64,000 bases of DNA from Planococcus sp. ISL-110 (GCF_018613575.1 NZ_JAGGPX010000027.1:83085-147084), one strand, 5' to 3'; positions 28,079 through 36,871 are shown, numbered from the stretch's first letter. The notes: generated from the sequence alone by a model not told the origin. Program-made: numbers and translations.

Positions 28079-28107
28079 AGGCAGAGAAGCTATTTCTCTG
28101 CCTTTTT
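28079..28107 (+). terminator. Terminator of lysW
   Basis: Stem AGGCAGAGAA/TTCTCTGCCT with a short loop and T5 tail. Confidence 0.9.
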
Positions 28108-28151
28108 ACTTTTGCCGCAATAGTTTTTTTGAAATATATCGCGAATTCATC

Positions 28152-28180
28152 TTTACTTTGTGAGAGCCTCTCGGTATACT
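28152..28180 (+). promoter_or_regulatory. Promoter of the NSS-metS transcript
   Basis: -35 TTTACT (28152-28157), 17-base spacer, -10 TATACT (28175-28180). Confidence 0.55.
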
Positions 28181-28186
28181 ATTTTT

Positions 28187-28203
28187 AGATTAATTAATAA
28201 TCT
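28187..28203 (+). promoter_or_regulatory. Inverted repeat at the NSS transcription start
   Basis: AGATTA-ATTAA-TAATCT, a perfect 6-5-6 dyad placed exactly where transcription should start, so a likely repressor operator. The protein is unknown. Confidence 0.45.
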
Positions 28204-28266
28204 GAATATAATCAAAATTCCTATTTTTATGTTAGTAAAATGGGAAAAATCAAAGGGGGAAGAGAG

Positions 28267-29787
28267 ATGGAACGTTCACAATGGGGTACACGTGCCGGTT
28301 TTATCATGGCAGCCGTCGGCTCTGCAGTAGGTCTAGGTAACATTTGGCGTTTTCCGTATGTTGCATTCGAAAATGGCGGAGGCGCATTTTTCATACCGTA
28401 TCTTTTTGCATTATTGACTGCTGGGATTCCGATTCTCATACTGGAATTCACAATTGGCCATAAGTACCGTGGCTCAGCACCGTTGTCATTCTTCAGAATG
28501 GGCGGTAGGAAATTAGAATGGCTTGGTTGGTGGGCAGTATTTGTGTCCTTTATCATATCTGTGTACTATGCCGTTATTATCGCCTGGGCAATGCGCTATA
28601 CTTTATTTTCTTTCAATCAGGCATGGGGAACAGATACCGAAGACTTCTTATTCAATGAGTTTTTGCAGCTGACAGCTCAACCAGGAGAAACTGGTGGGAT
28701 TGTATGGGGCGTTTTCATCCCACTTGCTTTAGTATGGATCATCACTTTAGGGATTTTGCTGGCAGGAGTCAAAAAAGGAATTGAAATGGCTAACCGGATT
28801 TTCATTCCTACGCTAATTGTTATTTTCTTAGCGGTTGTCATCCGGGCTGTCACATTGGATGGATCTTTAATAGGATTGGAAGCCTTCTTCCAACCGGATT
28901 TTGATGCCATAATGGATCCAACGGTTTGGGTTGCGGCTTATGGGCATATATTCTTCAGTTTATCTGTAGCATTCGCGATCATGATCACGTATTCAAGTTA
29001 TCTTCCCAAAAAATCGGATATTACGAACAACGCATTTATCACTGGATTTGCCAACTCAAGTTTTGAGTTGCTTGCCGGGATCGGTGTTTTTGCCGCCCTT
29101 GGGTTCATGGCTTCTCAGCAGGGGGTAGCTGTAGGCGATGTTGCTACAGCAGGTGTCGGGCTCGCATTTGTCGTGTTCCCGCAGATTATCAATGAATTTC
29201 CTGGCTTTAACGGATTGTTCGGGTTTTTATTCTTCCTATCCTTAACACTTGCCGGACTTTCTTCATTGATTTCAATCACTGAAACCTATGTTGCCGGATT
29301 CTCAGAGAAGTTTGGAATTTCCCGCAGAAAATCGGTGATTTTTGGTGGTGGGATTGCTGCTTTAATTTCAATCCTATTCGCAACACAGGGCGGTTTGTAC
29401 TTCCTGGATCTTGCAGATTACTTCATCAACCAATTTGGTGTTGCAGCAATTGGCCTTGTGGAAGTTGTGCTGGTCGTCTGGGTATTCCGGAAAGCAGATC
29501 TGCTCAAAGGACATGCCAACGAAATTTCGGATATCAATCTTGGAGCATGGTGGAAGTTCAGCCTTGGCATCATTACACCAATCGTTCTAGGCTACATGAT
29601 GTTCGGTTTGCTGAAGCTGAATATCCTGAAAGAGTTTGAAACGGAAACTGGAAACTACTCAGGTTATTCCGACATGTTCACCTTAGCTGGTGGTGTGTCA
29701 GTAGCAGCTGCAGCAGTGATCTTCGGGATTCTGTTCTCAATCGGAAAATGGCATAAAGATCAGGGACAATATGACGAACGCAATTAA
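28267..29787 (+). CDS. Neurotransmitter:sodium symporter (NSS) family transporter, MetP-like
   Basis: Sodium-coupled amino-acid carrier with the LeuT fold, about 12 helices, 506 residues. Seen: WGTRAGFIMAAVGSAVGLGN with the unwound helix 1, NIWRFPYVAFENGGGAF, and LAGLSSLISITETYVAGF in helix 8 where sodium site 2 lies. A 46-residue single-helix protein follows 15 bases later, as in the MetP-MetS methionine/alanine importers of actinobacteria, so methionine or alanine is a fair substrate guess. The ATG at 28267 lies six bases after AGGGGGA. Confidence 0.9.
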   Translation: MERSQWGTRAGFIMAAVGSAVGLGNIWRFPYVAFENGGGAFFIPYLFALLTAGIPILILEFTIGHKYRGSAPLSFFRMGGRKLEWLGWWAVFVSFIISVYYAVIIAWAMRYTLFSFNQAWGTDTEDFLFNEFLQLTAQPGETGGIVWGVFIPLALVWIITLGILLAGVKKGIEMANRIFIPTLIVIFLAVVIRAVTLDGSLIGLEAFFQPDFDAIMDPTVWVAAYGHIFFSLSVAFAIMITYSSYLPKKSDITNNAFITGFANSSFELLAGIGVFAALGFMASQQGVAVGDVATAGVGLAFVVFPQIINEFPGFNGLFGFLFFLSLTLAGLSSLISITETYVAGFSEKFGISRRKSVIFGGGIAALISILFATQGGLYFLDLADYFINQFGVAAIGLVEVVLVVWVFRKADLLKGHANEISDINLGAWWKFSLGIITPIVLGYMMFGLLKLNILKEFETETGNYSGYSDMFTLAGGVSVAAAAVIFGILFSIGKWHKDQGQYDERN

Positions 29788-29802
29788 AAGGGGGAGCTTC
29801 AT

Positions 29803-29943
29803 ATGACTGTAAGTTCAATTGTGGTAATGATTATCGGAATGGTCATCATTTGGGGTGGCTTGGCTGCAAGTATATTGCACGCGGTCAGCAGCAGTAAAAA
29901 GAACAAGGCGAGAGACGCTGCAAATGCAGCAAATAACGTATAA
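29803..29943 (+). CDS. metS: MetS-family NSS transporter small subunit
   Basis: 46-residue protein with one membrane helix (SSIVVMIIGMVIIWGGLAAS) followed by a short basic tail (SSSKKNKARD). Ribosome site AAGGGGGAG precedes the ATG. Length, topology, the GGLAASI segment and position right after an NSS gene match MetS, the accessory subunit that NSS carriers with 12 helices need for activity in Corynebacterium. It closes the transcription unit with a terminator. Confidence 0.88.
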   Translation: MTVSSIVVMIIGMVIIWGGLAASILHAVSSSKKNKARDAANAANNV

Positions 29944-29947
29944 CTTA

Positions 29948-29981
29948 AAGGCCTGGAAACTTATTGTTTCCAGGCCTTTCT
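29948..29981 (+). terminator. Terminator of the NSS-metS unit
   Basis: Stem AAGGCCTGGAAAC/GTTTCCAGGCCTT with a short loop, T-rich tail. Confidence 0.9.
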
Positions 29982-30086
29982 GTGTTTTCTGAGGGATAAG
30001 CAAACTTGTGAGGAGCAGGTCTTTGTGATACATTTGAAAGAGAAGCGGATTCCATACATAAATCAGATAGATAGGGGACGATGTGC

Positions 30087-31010
30087 GTGTCAACTAAACA
30101 AGAACATCTCAGAAAGCCCGATTGGTTAAAGATCAAACTCAATACCAATGAAAACTATACAGATTTGAAAAAAATGATGCGGGAAAACAATCTGAACACC
30201 GTCTGTGAAGAAGCGAAATGCCCGAATATCCACGAATGCTGGGGGACGCGAAGAACCGCTACTTTTATGATTCTTGGGGCTGTCTGCACGAGAGCATGCC
30301 GTTTTTGTGCGGTAAAAACAGGTTTGCCGAATGAATTGGATCTACAGGAGCCAGAACGTGTGGCAGCTTCCGTAAAAATGATGAACCTCAAGCACGCAGT
30401 CATTACTGCAGTTGCGCGGGATGATTTAAAAGACGGAGGATCAGCTGTTTTTGCTGAAACCATCCGGGCGATCAAACGCGCCAATCCATTTACGACGGTT
30501 GAAGTCCTGCCATCTGATATGGGTGGAAGCTACGAAAATCTGGAACGGCTAATGGATGCGAAACCGGATATTTTAAATCACAACATTGAGACTGTGCGCC
30601 GCCTGACGCCAAGAGTCAGAGCGCGTGCCAAATATGATCGGTCGCTTGAATTATTGAAGCGTTCGAAAGAGATGCATCCGGAAATTCCAACAAAATCCTC
30701 TTTAATGATTGGCTTGGGCGAAACAAAAGAAGAAATTATTGAAGTGATGGATGATTTGCGCGCCAATGATGTTGATATTATGACGATTGGACAATACCTC
30801 CAACCTTCGAAAAAACATTTGATCGTACAAAAATATTATTCGCCAAAGGAATTCAAGGAGTTCTGGGAAATCGCGATGACTAAAGGGTTCTCGCATTGCC
30901 AGTCAGGCCCTCTGGTTCGAAGCAGCTACCATGCGGATGAGCAAGTCAATGCAGCTGCCAAAGAGCGTCAGCGCCTCGGAGAAGTGCAAGCAGCTGCTAC
31001 AAACAGCTAA
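30087..31010 (+). CDS. lipA: Lipoyl synthase LipA
   Basis: Radical-SAM enzyme that inserts two sulfur atoms into octanoyl groups on GcvH and the E2 subunits. Seen: auxiliary-cluster cysteines Cys40, Cys45 and Cys51 ([13 protein letters not shown]), the radical-SAM cluster Cys67-x3-Cys71-x2-Cys74 (CTRACRFC), and the C-terminal RSSYHADE with its Ser that ligates the auxiliary cluster. 307 residues. GTG at 30087 is nine bases after GGGG and gives [11 protein letters not shown] as in relatives; an ATG two codons earlier is possible. It needs Fe-S input, available from the suf operon. Confidence 0.96.
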   Translation: MSTKQEHLRKPDWLKIKLNTNENYTDLKKMMRENNLNTVCEEAKCPNIHECWGTRRTATFMILGAVCTRACRFCAVKTGLPNELDLQEPERVAASVKMMNLKHAVITAVARDDLKDGGSAVFAETIRAIKRANPFTTVEVLPSDMGGSYENLERLMDAKPDILNHNIETVRRLTPRVRARAKYDRSLELLKRSKEMHPEIPTKSSLMIGLGETKEEIIEVMDDLRANDVDIMTIGQYLQPSKKHLIVQKYYSPKEFKEFWEIAMTKGFSHCQSGPLVRSSYHADEQVNAAAKERQRLGEVQAAATNS

Positions 31011-31025
31011 TGGATGGTGAGAAAA

Positions 31026-31352
31026 TTGATCACATTAGATCAGTGGAATTATGACATATTAATTGATTACCGGGAAGGGTTCCAGGAAGAAGCAATAACC
31101 GCTCGTTTCAGTGAAATTCTGTCCAAATATGATTACATTTTGGGTGATTGGGGATATGGCCAGCTGCGGTTGAAAGGTTTTTTTGAAGATGCCAACCACA
31201 AAGCTACCTACGATACGAAAATCAGCACCCTGAAGGATTATCTCTATGAGTATTGCAACTTTGGCTGTGCTTATTTCGTGATAAAGAAAGTCGGTAAAGC
31301 AGTTCCACCGATCGAAGAACCAGAACAGCAAACTCCCGAAGCGGACATTTGA
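31026..31352 (+). CDS. yutD: YutD-family protein (DUF1027)
   Basis: Small cytoplasmic protein of about 108 residues, of unknown function. Seen: YDYILGDWGYGQLRLKGFF and LYEYCNFGCAYFVIKKV, the two near-invariant blocks of the family. TTG at 31026 (after GGTGAG) gives an N-terminus of family length; ATG at 31014 is the alternative. lipA-yutD-yutE-yutF proximity is conserved in Bacillales. The C-terminal tail after residue ~95 is Glu/Pro-rich and variable. Confidence 0.87.
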   Translation: MITLDQWNYDILIDYREGFQEEAITARFSEILSKYDYILGDWGYGQLRLKGFFEDANHKATYDTKISTLKDYLYEYCNFGCAYFVIKKVGKAVPPIEEPEQQTPEADI

Positions 31353-31369
31353 TCCGTCGGGGGTTTTTT
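31331..31369 (+). terminator. Terminator after yutD
   Basis: Stem CCCGAAGCGGA/TCCGTCGGG, slightly imperfect, followed by a T6 run; it overlaps the yutD 3' end. Confidence 0.75.
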
Positions 31370-31433
31370 GTGCATCATGATAGGATAAAGGGAAAAATGA
31401 AAGATTTTCAAAAGCCTATTGGAGGGTATTTTT

Positions 31434-31889
31434 ATGTATTTTATTGATCGCAGCAAAATTACTGAAACGATTCAGTATATGAATTCTTTACTGGACTTTT
31501 ATGAAAAACAGCAACAGTGGACGTCATTTGGTGATCAGCTTGCGCTGGAGCGTTTAGGAGCCAACATCATCGAGTCGATTATCGATGTCGGCAACTCGAT
31601 GATTGACGGGTTCATCATGCGTGATCCGGGGAGCTACGATGACATTATCGATATTTTAGTAGATGAAAAAGTGATTGCAGCAGAAATGGATCAACCGTTG
31701 AAGCAGGTAATTGGATTACGGAAAATGCTGGTCCGGGAATTTATGAAAGTGGATCAGCAGGCAATTACAGCTGCGATCGACAAAAATCTTGAGTCATTAA
31801 AAGCGTTTGGACCGAGAGTTGAGCATTATCTTGTTCATGAACTGGGGCCGGTTTCGGCATTTATCCCGGAGACAGACGATGGCAGTTAA
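31434..31889 (+). CDS. yutE: HepT-like (DUF86) HEPN protein YutE, motif changed
   Basis: All-helical 151-residue protein of the DUF86/HepT HEPN family, whose members include RNase toxins paired with MNT nucleotidyltransferases. Seen: ERLGANIIESIIDVGNSMID, the core helix, then LRKMLVREFMKVD (residues ~95-107). In active HepT proteins this last segment reads R-x4-H-x-Y; here the His is Arg101 and the Tyr is Phe103. No MNT antitoxin gene is adjacent, and the gene overlaps yutF by 11 bases, so this is a housekeeping, probably non-RNase homologue. ATG at 31434 is seven bases after GGAGGG. Confidence 0.83.
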   Translation: MYFIDRSKITETIQYMNSLLDFYEKQQQWTSFGDQLALERLGANIIESIIDVGNSMIDGFIMRDPGSYDDIIDILVDEKVIAAEMDQPLKQVIGLRKMLVREFMKVDQQAITAAIDKNLESLKAFGPRVEHYLVHELGPVSAFIPETDDGS

Positions 31890-32652
31890 AAAAACGTATC
31901 GAGCTTATTGCCTGGATTTGGATGGAACAGTTTACCGCGGAACTGAAGCGGTGGAAGAGGCAGCAGGTTTTGTTCAACGGCTGCAGCAACAGGGAATCGA
32001 ACCATTTTTCGTAACCAATAATGCATCCATGACCCAGCAGCAATTAAAGGATAAAATGGCTGCTTTCGGCATCAATGCAAAAAAAGAACGCATCATGTCG
32101 TCGGCGATTGCAGCAGCAAAATACATCAAGCGCTGGTACCCAGAACGGACCGTTTATATGATTGGGTCGGATGGTTTGGAACAGGCGCTTCAACAGGAGG
32201 GGCTCGAGCGAGTAGAAAAAGATGCTGGTATCATGTTGATGGGGATTGACCGCAACATCACCTACGATAAACTGGCGGCAGCCTGTCTGGAAATTCGAAA
32301 AGGCGCGGTCTTCCTATCGACCAACCAGGATCTGGCCTTTCCTTCGGAAAAGGGGTTTTTGCCGGGAAATGGAGCATTTACCACGCTGGTAGCGGCTTCA
32401 ACCGATGTCAATCCCGTCTATATCGGCAAGCCGGAAATTCATATGCTGGAAGCGATTCAGCATGAATCCGGTTTTGGAAAAAGTGATATGGTGATGATTG
32501 GAGATAATTATGATACCGATATTCAAGCGGGCATCCGCTTCGGAATCGATACCATTCATGTCAACACCGGAGTCAGCCGTATGGAGACGGTGCTGGAAAA
32601 AGAACAGCCGCCGAGCTTTGCGATTGAAAACCTTGGATTTTGGGAAGTATGA
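31879..32652 (+). CDS. yutF: HAD-superfamily phosphatase (NagD/YutF type)
   Basis: Haloacid-dehalogenase phosphatase of 257 residues, subclass IIA, expected to hydrolyse small sugar- or nucleotide-phosphates. Seen: motif I CLDLDGTVYRG with nucleophile Asp13 and acid/base Asp15, motif II FFVTNNASMT, motif III Lys in YIGKPEIHML, motif IV IGDNYDTDIQAG. The start ATG at 31879 lies inside the end of yutE, so the pair is translationally coupled. Confidence 0.92.
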   Translation: MAVKKTYRAYCLDLDGTVYRGTEAVEEAAGFVQRLQQQGIEPFFVTNNASMTQQQLKDKMAAFGINAKKERIMSSAIAAAKYIKRWYPERTVYMIGSDGLEQALQQEGLERVEKDAGIMLMGIDRNITYDKLAAACLEIRKGAVFLSTNQDLAFPSEKGFLPGNGAFTTLVAASTDVNPVYIGKPEIHMLEAIQHESGFGKSDMVMIGDNYDTDIQAGIRFGIDTIHVNTGVSRMETVLEKEQPPSFAIENLGFWEV

Positions 32653-32773
32653 GCAAAGAATGGGCATGACACAAAGGGCCTGCCCTTGCATCCTTCTGCC
32701 AGAATTGTGGACTAGTCCGCATATCGGATGTTCAGCGAATTTTCAAATGGCATATCCTGCTTTTTAAGGCATC

Positions 32774-32802
32774 AAAAAAAGCCGTTTTTCAACGGCTTAA
32801 AA
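32774..32802 (-). terminator. Terminator of yuzB
   Basis: On the minus strand TAAGCCGTT/AACGGCTT stem with T7 tail, overlapping the yuzB stop codon. The plus-strand reading also ends yutF weakly. Confidence 0.75.
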
Positions 32803-33033
32803 TAATGGGTTTTCCTCTATGAATTCGTAGACTTTTTTTGTCAGTTCATCGGGAGATTCCGCTTCGACGATTTCCCCGTTGACCAGGGCATAGAGAGAAT
32901 TGGAACATTTTGTGCAATAGCTTAAACAGCCATATTCCAAAACATCGAGATTGGGATCCCGTTCGAGTTTTTCAAAAGAATCTTGTGCGCCATTGGCAAT
33001 ATTACTGATGCAAAATTCAACAATCGGTTTCAT
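32797..33033 (-). CDS. yuzB: YuzB-family protein (DUF1450)
   Basis: 78-residue protein with four cysteines: an N-terminal FCISN and the cluster [13 protein letters not shown], which looks like a metal or redox site on a thioredoxin-like small fold. DUF1450 proteins of Bacillales lie beside yutJ as here. It is divergent from yutJ and the spacer between them carries the Rex-type operator, so both could respond to NADH. Function unknown. Confidence 0.85.
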   Translation of the reverse strand: MKPIVEFCISNIANGAQDSFEKLERDPNLDVLEYGCLSYCTKCSNSLYALVNGEIVEAESPDELTKKVYEFIEENPLF

Positions 33034-33109
33034 TCTAAGTCACCTCACTACAACGAAATCCTACCTTTTTTCGAGGCTGGAGTCAATTAATTGATTTCTG
33101 GCTAAAGCA

Positions 33110-33138
33110 TTGTGAAAGTTATCACAATCAGCTATACT
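33110..33138 (+). promoter_or_regulatory. yutJ promoter with Rex-type operator
   Basis: TTGTGA-AAGTTA-TCACAA (33110-33127) has both 6-base arms of the Rex consensus TTGTGAAN6TTCACAA-type palindrome. The left arm doubles as the -35 (TTGTGA), and TATACT at 33133-33138, 17 bases away, is the -10. Rex bound here would block RNA polymerase when NADH is low. Confidence 0.72.
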
Positions 33139-33185
33139 CATATGTGAGAAATTGATGAGACAGATGAAATTTAAAGGAGATTTTT

Positions 33186-34253
33186 ATGCGAAAACTAGTC
33201 TTACTTGGAGGCGGTTACGGCAATATGCGAATTTTGCTTCGTTTATTGCCAGCCAGCCTTCCACAGGATACCGAAATAATTTTGATTGACCGGACCCCTT
33301 TCCACAGCATGAAGACAGAGTTCTATGCCCTTGCAGCAGGCACTGAGTCAGACCATGATGTACGCGTACCTTTTCCCGAACATGAGCGTTTAAAGGTAGT
33401 CAACGGTGAAATATTGGAAATCGGCCTTCAGGAAAAATGCATTTTCATGGAAAATGGCGAGCGCATCGACTACGACGATTTAGTGATCGGCTTGGGCTGT
33501 GAAGACAAATACCACTCTGTGCCGGGAGCGGATGAGTTTACTTACAGCATCCAGACTATCGGCAAATCACGTGCCACTTATCAGGCATTGCTTGGCTTGC
33601 CAGCAGGTGCAATCGTTGGTGTTGTGGGAGCAGGACTCAGCGGGATTGAACTGGCCAGTGAATTGCGGGAAAGCCGGAAAGACTTGAAAATCAAGTTGTT
33701 TGACCGCAGTCCCCGAATCCTCCGCGATTTTCCTGAGCGCCTAAGTAATTTCGTCAGAAAATGGTTTGAGAACAATAACGTCGATGTGGTATCGAATGCT
33801 AATATCACGCAAGTAGAGCCGAATATGCTTTATAATCACGAAGAAACGATTCCTGTAGATGCAGTCGTTTGGACGGCAGGAATTCAACCTGTCAAGCCGG
33901 TACGGGATTTAGGACTCGAAAGTGATGCCAGCGGACGGGTAGTCATTAACCAATACCACCAGCTTCCCAACGACGAGCATGTCTATGTAGTTGGTGACTG
34001 TGCTGCATTGCCGATGGCGCCTTCTGCTCAATTAGCGGAAGAGCAGGCAGAACAAATCGTCAAAGTATTAAAAGCCACATGGAAAGGCGAGGGGTTGCCT
34101 GAAACCATGCCGGAGATCAAGCTGAAAGGCTTCCTAGGATCTTTGGGCAAAAAACAGGGCTTCGCTTACTTAGCGGATCGCACCGTAACCGGCCGCATCG
34201 CCCGTTTGATGAAATCAGGCGTATTGTGGATGTACAAATGGCATAACGGGTAA
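33186..34253 (+). CDS. yutJ: Type II NADH dehydrogenase-like flavoprotein YutJ
   Basis: Single-subunit FAD oxidoreductase of 355 residues that should pass electrons from NADH to quinone at the membrane surface. Seen: FAD motif LLGGGYGNMR at the N-terminus, NAD motif GVVGAGLSGIELASELRE near residue 140, VYVVGDCAALPMAPSAQLAEEQAEQ for FAD, and a short C-terminal segment LMKSGVLWMYKWHNG that may touch the membrane. GGAGA precedes the ATG. Rex-type control fits a role in NADH re-oxidation. Confidence 0.88.
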   Translation: MRKLVLLGGGYGNMRILLRLLPASLPQDTEIILIDRTPFHSMKTEFYALAAGTESDHDVRVPFPEHERLKVVNGEILEIGLQEKCIFMENGERIDYDDLVIGLGCEDKYHSVPGADEFTYSIQTIGKSRATYQALLGLPAGAIVGVVGAGLSGIELASELRESRKDLKIKLFDRSPRILRDFPERLSNFVRKWFENNNVDVVSNANITQVEPNMLYNHEETIPVDAVVWTAGIQPVKPVRDLGLESDASGRVVINQYHQLPNDEHVYVVGDCAALPMAPSAQLAEEQAEQIVKVLKATWKGEGLPETMPEIKLKGFLGSLGKKQGFAYLADRTVTGRIARLMKSGVLWMYKWHNG

Positions 34254-34254
34254 C

Positions 34255-34286
34255 AAAAAAAGCGCTCATGCTCGAGCGCTTTTTCT
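34255..34286. terminator. Bidirectional terminator between yutJ and yuzD
   Basis: Stem AAAAAGCGCTC/GAGCGCTTTTT working in both directions, placed between two convergent genes. Confidence 0.9.
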
Positions 34287-34611
34287 ATTTCACTTCAGAA
34301 AAACCATGTTTTTCAAGTTCGCGGTAAATAGGCTTTAGTTGCACATAGCCTTCACCGACCACTTCTCCTTCGATTAAAACAAGCGGATAAAAGAATTCAT
34401 CATCCAATATGCGCTGGGCATAATCCTTTTGGTGCTCGAGCGCCATGGGTTTCTCAATATCGATATAGGTAATTGAAAATGGCTGATCTTTGTATTTCCT
34501 AGAGATGGCGGCTTCCAGCCACTCATAGGTATCGATGGAAGAAGGCGCGTTGACACAGCTTGCACAGATTACATCGGTTCCATAGACTTCAATGGATAAT
34601 TCTTTCTGCAT
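34285..34611 (-). CDS. yuzD: YuzD-family thioredoxin-like protein (DUF1462)
   Basis: 108-residue protein with a thioredoxin-like fold. Seen: VYGTDVICASCVNAPSS, a CxxC in the position of the thioredoxin active site, ITYIDIEKP and FFYPLVLIEGEVVGEGYVQL with the cis-Pro. It lies divergent to the Nfu gene yutI as in B. subtilis, which hints at a part in Fe-S or redox housekeeping. Function not established. Confidence 0.87.
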   Translation of the reverse strand: MQKELSIEVYGTDVICASCVNAPSSIDTYEWLEAAISRKYKDQPFSITYIDIEKPMALEHQKDYAQRILDDEFFYPLVLIEGEVVGEGYVQLKPIYRELEKHGFSEVK

Positions 34612-34694
34612 GGTTTTAGACCTCCTGTGAATTCATTAGTGGCTTTTTCTCTCTAATCACATTATAATGATTATAATGAAAGGAGTCGATATAA

Positions 34695-34931
34695 ATGACT
34701 GAAGCTTTAATTGAAGATCAAGTAATGGAAGTCTTAGATAAATTGCGTCCATTCCTTTTGCGTGACGGGGGAGACTGCGAACTTGTTGATATAGAAGATG
34801 GGATCGTAAAACTTCGTCTGCTCGGTGCATGCGGAAGCTGCCCAAGCTCGACAATTACATTAAAAGCAGGGATTGAACGCGCGTTAGTGGAAGAAGTTCC
34901 TGGAATAGTGGAAGTAGAACAAGTATTTTAA
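34695..34931 (+). CDS. yutI: NifU C-terminal domain (Nfu) Fe-S carrier YutI
   Basis: 78-residue Fe-S cluster carrier consisting of one Nfu domain. Seen: [20 protein letters not shown] and [20 protein letters not shown] with the CxxC (CGSC) that binds a [4Fe-4S] cluster between two subunits. It hands clusters from SufBCD to apo-enzymes such as aconitase or LipA in relatives. GGAG precedes the ATG and a terminator follows. Confidence 0.94.
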   Translation: MTEALIEDQVMEVLDKLRPFLLRDGGDCELVDIEDGIVKLRLLGACGSCPSSTITLKAGIERALVEEVPGIVEVEQVF

Positions 34932-34935
34932 TGCC

Positions 34936-34960
34936 AAGGGACCTTTTTGGGTCCCTTTTT
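34936..34960 (+). terminator. Terminator of yutI
   Basis: Stem AAGGGACC/GGGTCCCTT with T5 tail. Confidence 0.88.
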
Positions 34961-35052
34961 CTGTATAGAATATAAATAGCTGCGCAGCAACTTGTTTTCA
35001 GTAGCTATTTTGTGGCTTGACAAAGTTGTCTAGTTGTTTGAAGGTGGACGGC

Positions 35053-35082
35053 TTGAATAGTAGAGGAAAAAGTTGCTATGAT
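35053..35082 (+). promoter_or_regulatory. Promoter of the HesB-type gene
   Basis: -35 TTGAAT (35053-35058), 18-base spacer, -10 TATGAT (35077-35082). A small dyad GACAA-AG-TTGTC lies upstream at 35019-35030. Confidence 0.5.
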
Positions 35083-35106
35083 AATCTCTATAGGAAGGTG
35101 ATTTAA

Positions 35107-35469
35107 TTGACAGAAGTTGTTGAAATTACAGAAGCTGCTTCATTTCAGGTAAAAGAGATGATGCGCCATAATGAAGAAGAAGGATCATTTTTACGTGTTG
35201 CTGTTAAAGGCGGCGGTTGCAGCGGATTGACGTATGGCATGGGATTTGAAAAGGCCAAAGGCGAAACCGATGATCTTTATGAGCAATTCGGGATCCCGGT
35301 TCTGATTGCCAAGGAAGATGCCCCAATTTTAAAAGGCACAGTTGTTGATTACAAACAGTCGCTGATGGGCGGTGGATTTACGATTGAAAATCCGAATGCC
35401 ATCGCATCATGCGGCTGCGGGACTTCATTCCGTACTGCAAAAAAAGCAGGTACTCCGGAGAATTGTTAA
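35107..35469 (+). CDS. yutM: HesB/IscA-type Fe-S assembly protein (SufA-like, YutM)
   Basis: A-type iron-sulfur carrier of 120 residues. Seen: the three cysteines of the family, one in KGGGCSGLTYGMGF and two in ASCGCGTSF near the C-terminus. Starts at TTG 35107 after AGGAAGGTGA. B. subtilis calls the homologue YutM/SufA; it is separate from the suf operon here too. Closed by its own terminator. Confidence 0.94.
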   Translation: MTEVVEITEAASFQVKEMMRHNEEEGSFLRVAVKGGGCSGLTYGMGFEKAKGETDDLYEQFGIPVLIAKEDAPILKGTVVDYKQSLMGGGFTIENPNAIASCGCGTSFRTAKKAGTPENC

Positions 35470-35470
35470 C

Positions 35471-35496
35471 AGTCGGTCACAAACCGGCTTTTTTTG
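35471..35496 (+). terminator. Terminator of yutM
   Basis: Stem AGTCGGT/ACCGGCT with a short loop and T7 run. Confidence 0.82.
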
Positions 35497-35642
35497 TTGT
35501 GGATAAGTCCCACTAAACGCATTAGCCGGTTGAAATCATAAGGTATTAGGTCTAGTATAGAAGATAGATGTTTATCGATGCTTCAAGGTTTGATCGCTTT
35601 GTTGACATTCGATTAAAAAATGACTTGAAGGTGGTTGCGATT

Positions 35643-36860
35643 GTGTTGAAAAGACAGTCAATATTAGTATTAGGAGCAGGTTATGGTGGATTGACCACTG
35701 TAATAAATCTGCAAAAAGTTCTTGGCGCAGATGCTGCGGACATTACATTGATTAACAAAAACGAATACCATTACGAAAGTACATGGCTTCATGAAGCAGC
35801 TGCAGGAACATTGCTTCCAGAGCAAGTACGTTACGATATCAAAGATGTTATCGACAGTGTCAAAGTGAAATTTGTACAAGCGACTGTTGAAGCAATTGAT
35901 GTAGTAGGCAAAAAAGTTACCACGGACAATGGCGATTTTACATATGATTACATTGTCATTGCACTTGGTTTTGAAGGCGAAACGTTTGGAATTGAAGGAC
36001 TTGATAAATACGCCTTGTCAATTGCCAACGTAAAAGCTGCACGTTATATCCGTGAGCATATTGAGTTCCAATTTGCGACTTGGTCTGCAGAACCTGTAAA
36101 AGACGATAGCCGTTTGACGATCATCGTTGGCGGAGCCGGATTCACTGGCATTGAGTTTCTTGGGGAACTGGCCAACCGTGTACCTGAGCTATGCAAAGAG
36201 TATGATGTCCCGCGTGAAAAAGTGCGCGTTGTTTGTGTAGAGGCTGCACCTATGGTATTGCCTGGCTTCGATCCGGAGCTTGTCAATTATGCGGTGAGCC
36301 ATTTAGAGTCTAAAGGAATTGAATTCTCAATTGGTACACCGGTTGTGGAAGCGACTCCTGAAGGCGTTAAGATCAAAAAAGGCGATGATAAGTTTGACTT
36401 TATCAAAGCCGGTACAGTTGTTTGGGCAGCAGGTGTCCGCGGCAATAGATTGATCGAAGCGACTCCGATTGAAAACATGCGCGCTCGCGTTAAAGTTGAT
36501 AAAGACTTGCGTGCACCAGGATACGATGATGTCTTCATCATCGGTGACTGCGCATTGATGATCAACGAAGAGACAAACCGCCCGTATCCGCCAACTGCAC
36601 AGATTGCTATGCAGCAAGGTGAAAACGTAGCGAAGAACCTGAAAGCGTTGATAAACGATGAAACGACTGTTGAGTTCGTTCCGGATCTAAAAGGAACTGT
36701 TTGTTCACTTGGTGATGACGATGCTATCGGCGTTGTATTCGGCAAAAAAGTAACAGGCAAAAGAGCTTCATTCATGAAGAAAATGATCGATAACCGTGCA
36801 TTGTTAATGATCGGTGGACCTATGTTAGTACTGAAAAAAGGTAAATTTAACGTTCTATAA
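35643..36860 (+). CDS. yumB: Type II NADH dehydrogenase (YumB type)
   Basis: 405-residue FAD-containing NADH:quinone oxidoreductase. Seen: FAD motif [16 protein letters not shown] motif [20 protein letters not shown] near residue 165, the FAD motif [29 protein letters not shown], and a C-terminal hydrophobic stretch [17 protein letters not shown] that attaches to the membrane. GTG at 35643 lies eight bases after AAGGTGG; the open frame upstream to 35568 has no such site. It is the second NDH-2-like gene within 3 kb, distinct from yutJ in length and sequence. Confidence 0.92.
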   Translation: MLKRQSILVLGAGYGGLTTVINLQKVLGADAADITLINKNEYHYESTWLHEAAAGTLLPEQVRYDIKDVIDSVKVKFVQATVEAIDVVGKKVTTDNGDFTYDYIVIALGFEGETFGIEGLDKYALSIANVKAARYIREHIEFQFATWSAEPVKDDSRLTIIVGGAGFTGIEFLGELANRVPELCKEYDVPREKVRVVCVEAAPMVLPGFDPELVNYAVSHLESKGIEFSIGTPVVEATPEGVKIKKGDDKFDFIKAGTVVWAAGVRGNRLIEATPIENMRARVKVDKDLRAPGYDDVFIIGDCALMINEETNRPYPPTAQIAMQQGENVAKNLKALINDETTVEFVPDLKGTVCSLGDDDAIGVVFGKKVTGKRASFMKKMIDNRALLMIGGPMLVLKKGKFNVL

Positions 36861-36871
36861 GCTGGACGATT

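Noticed and set aside
32498..32767. 89-codon frame overlapping the 3' end of yutF
   Set aside because: Mostly out-of-frame yutF; the tail beyond 32652 has no protein-like features.
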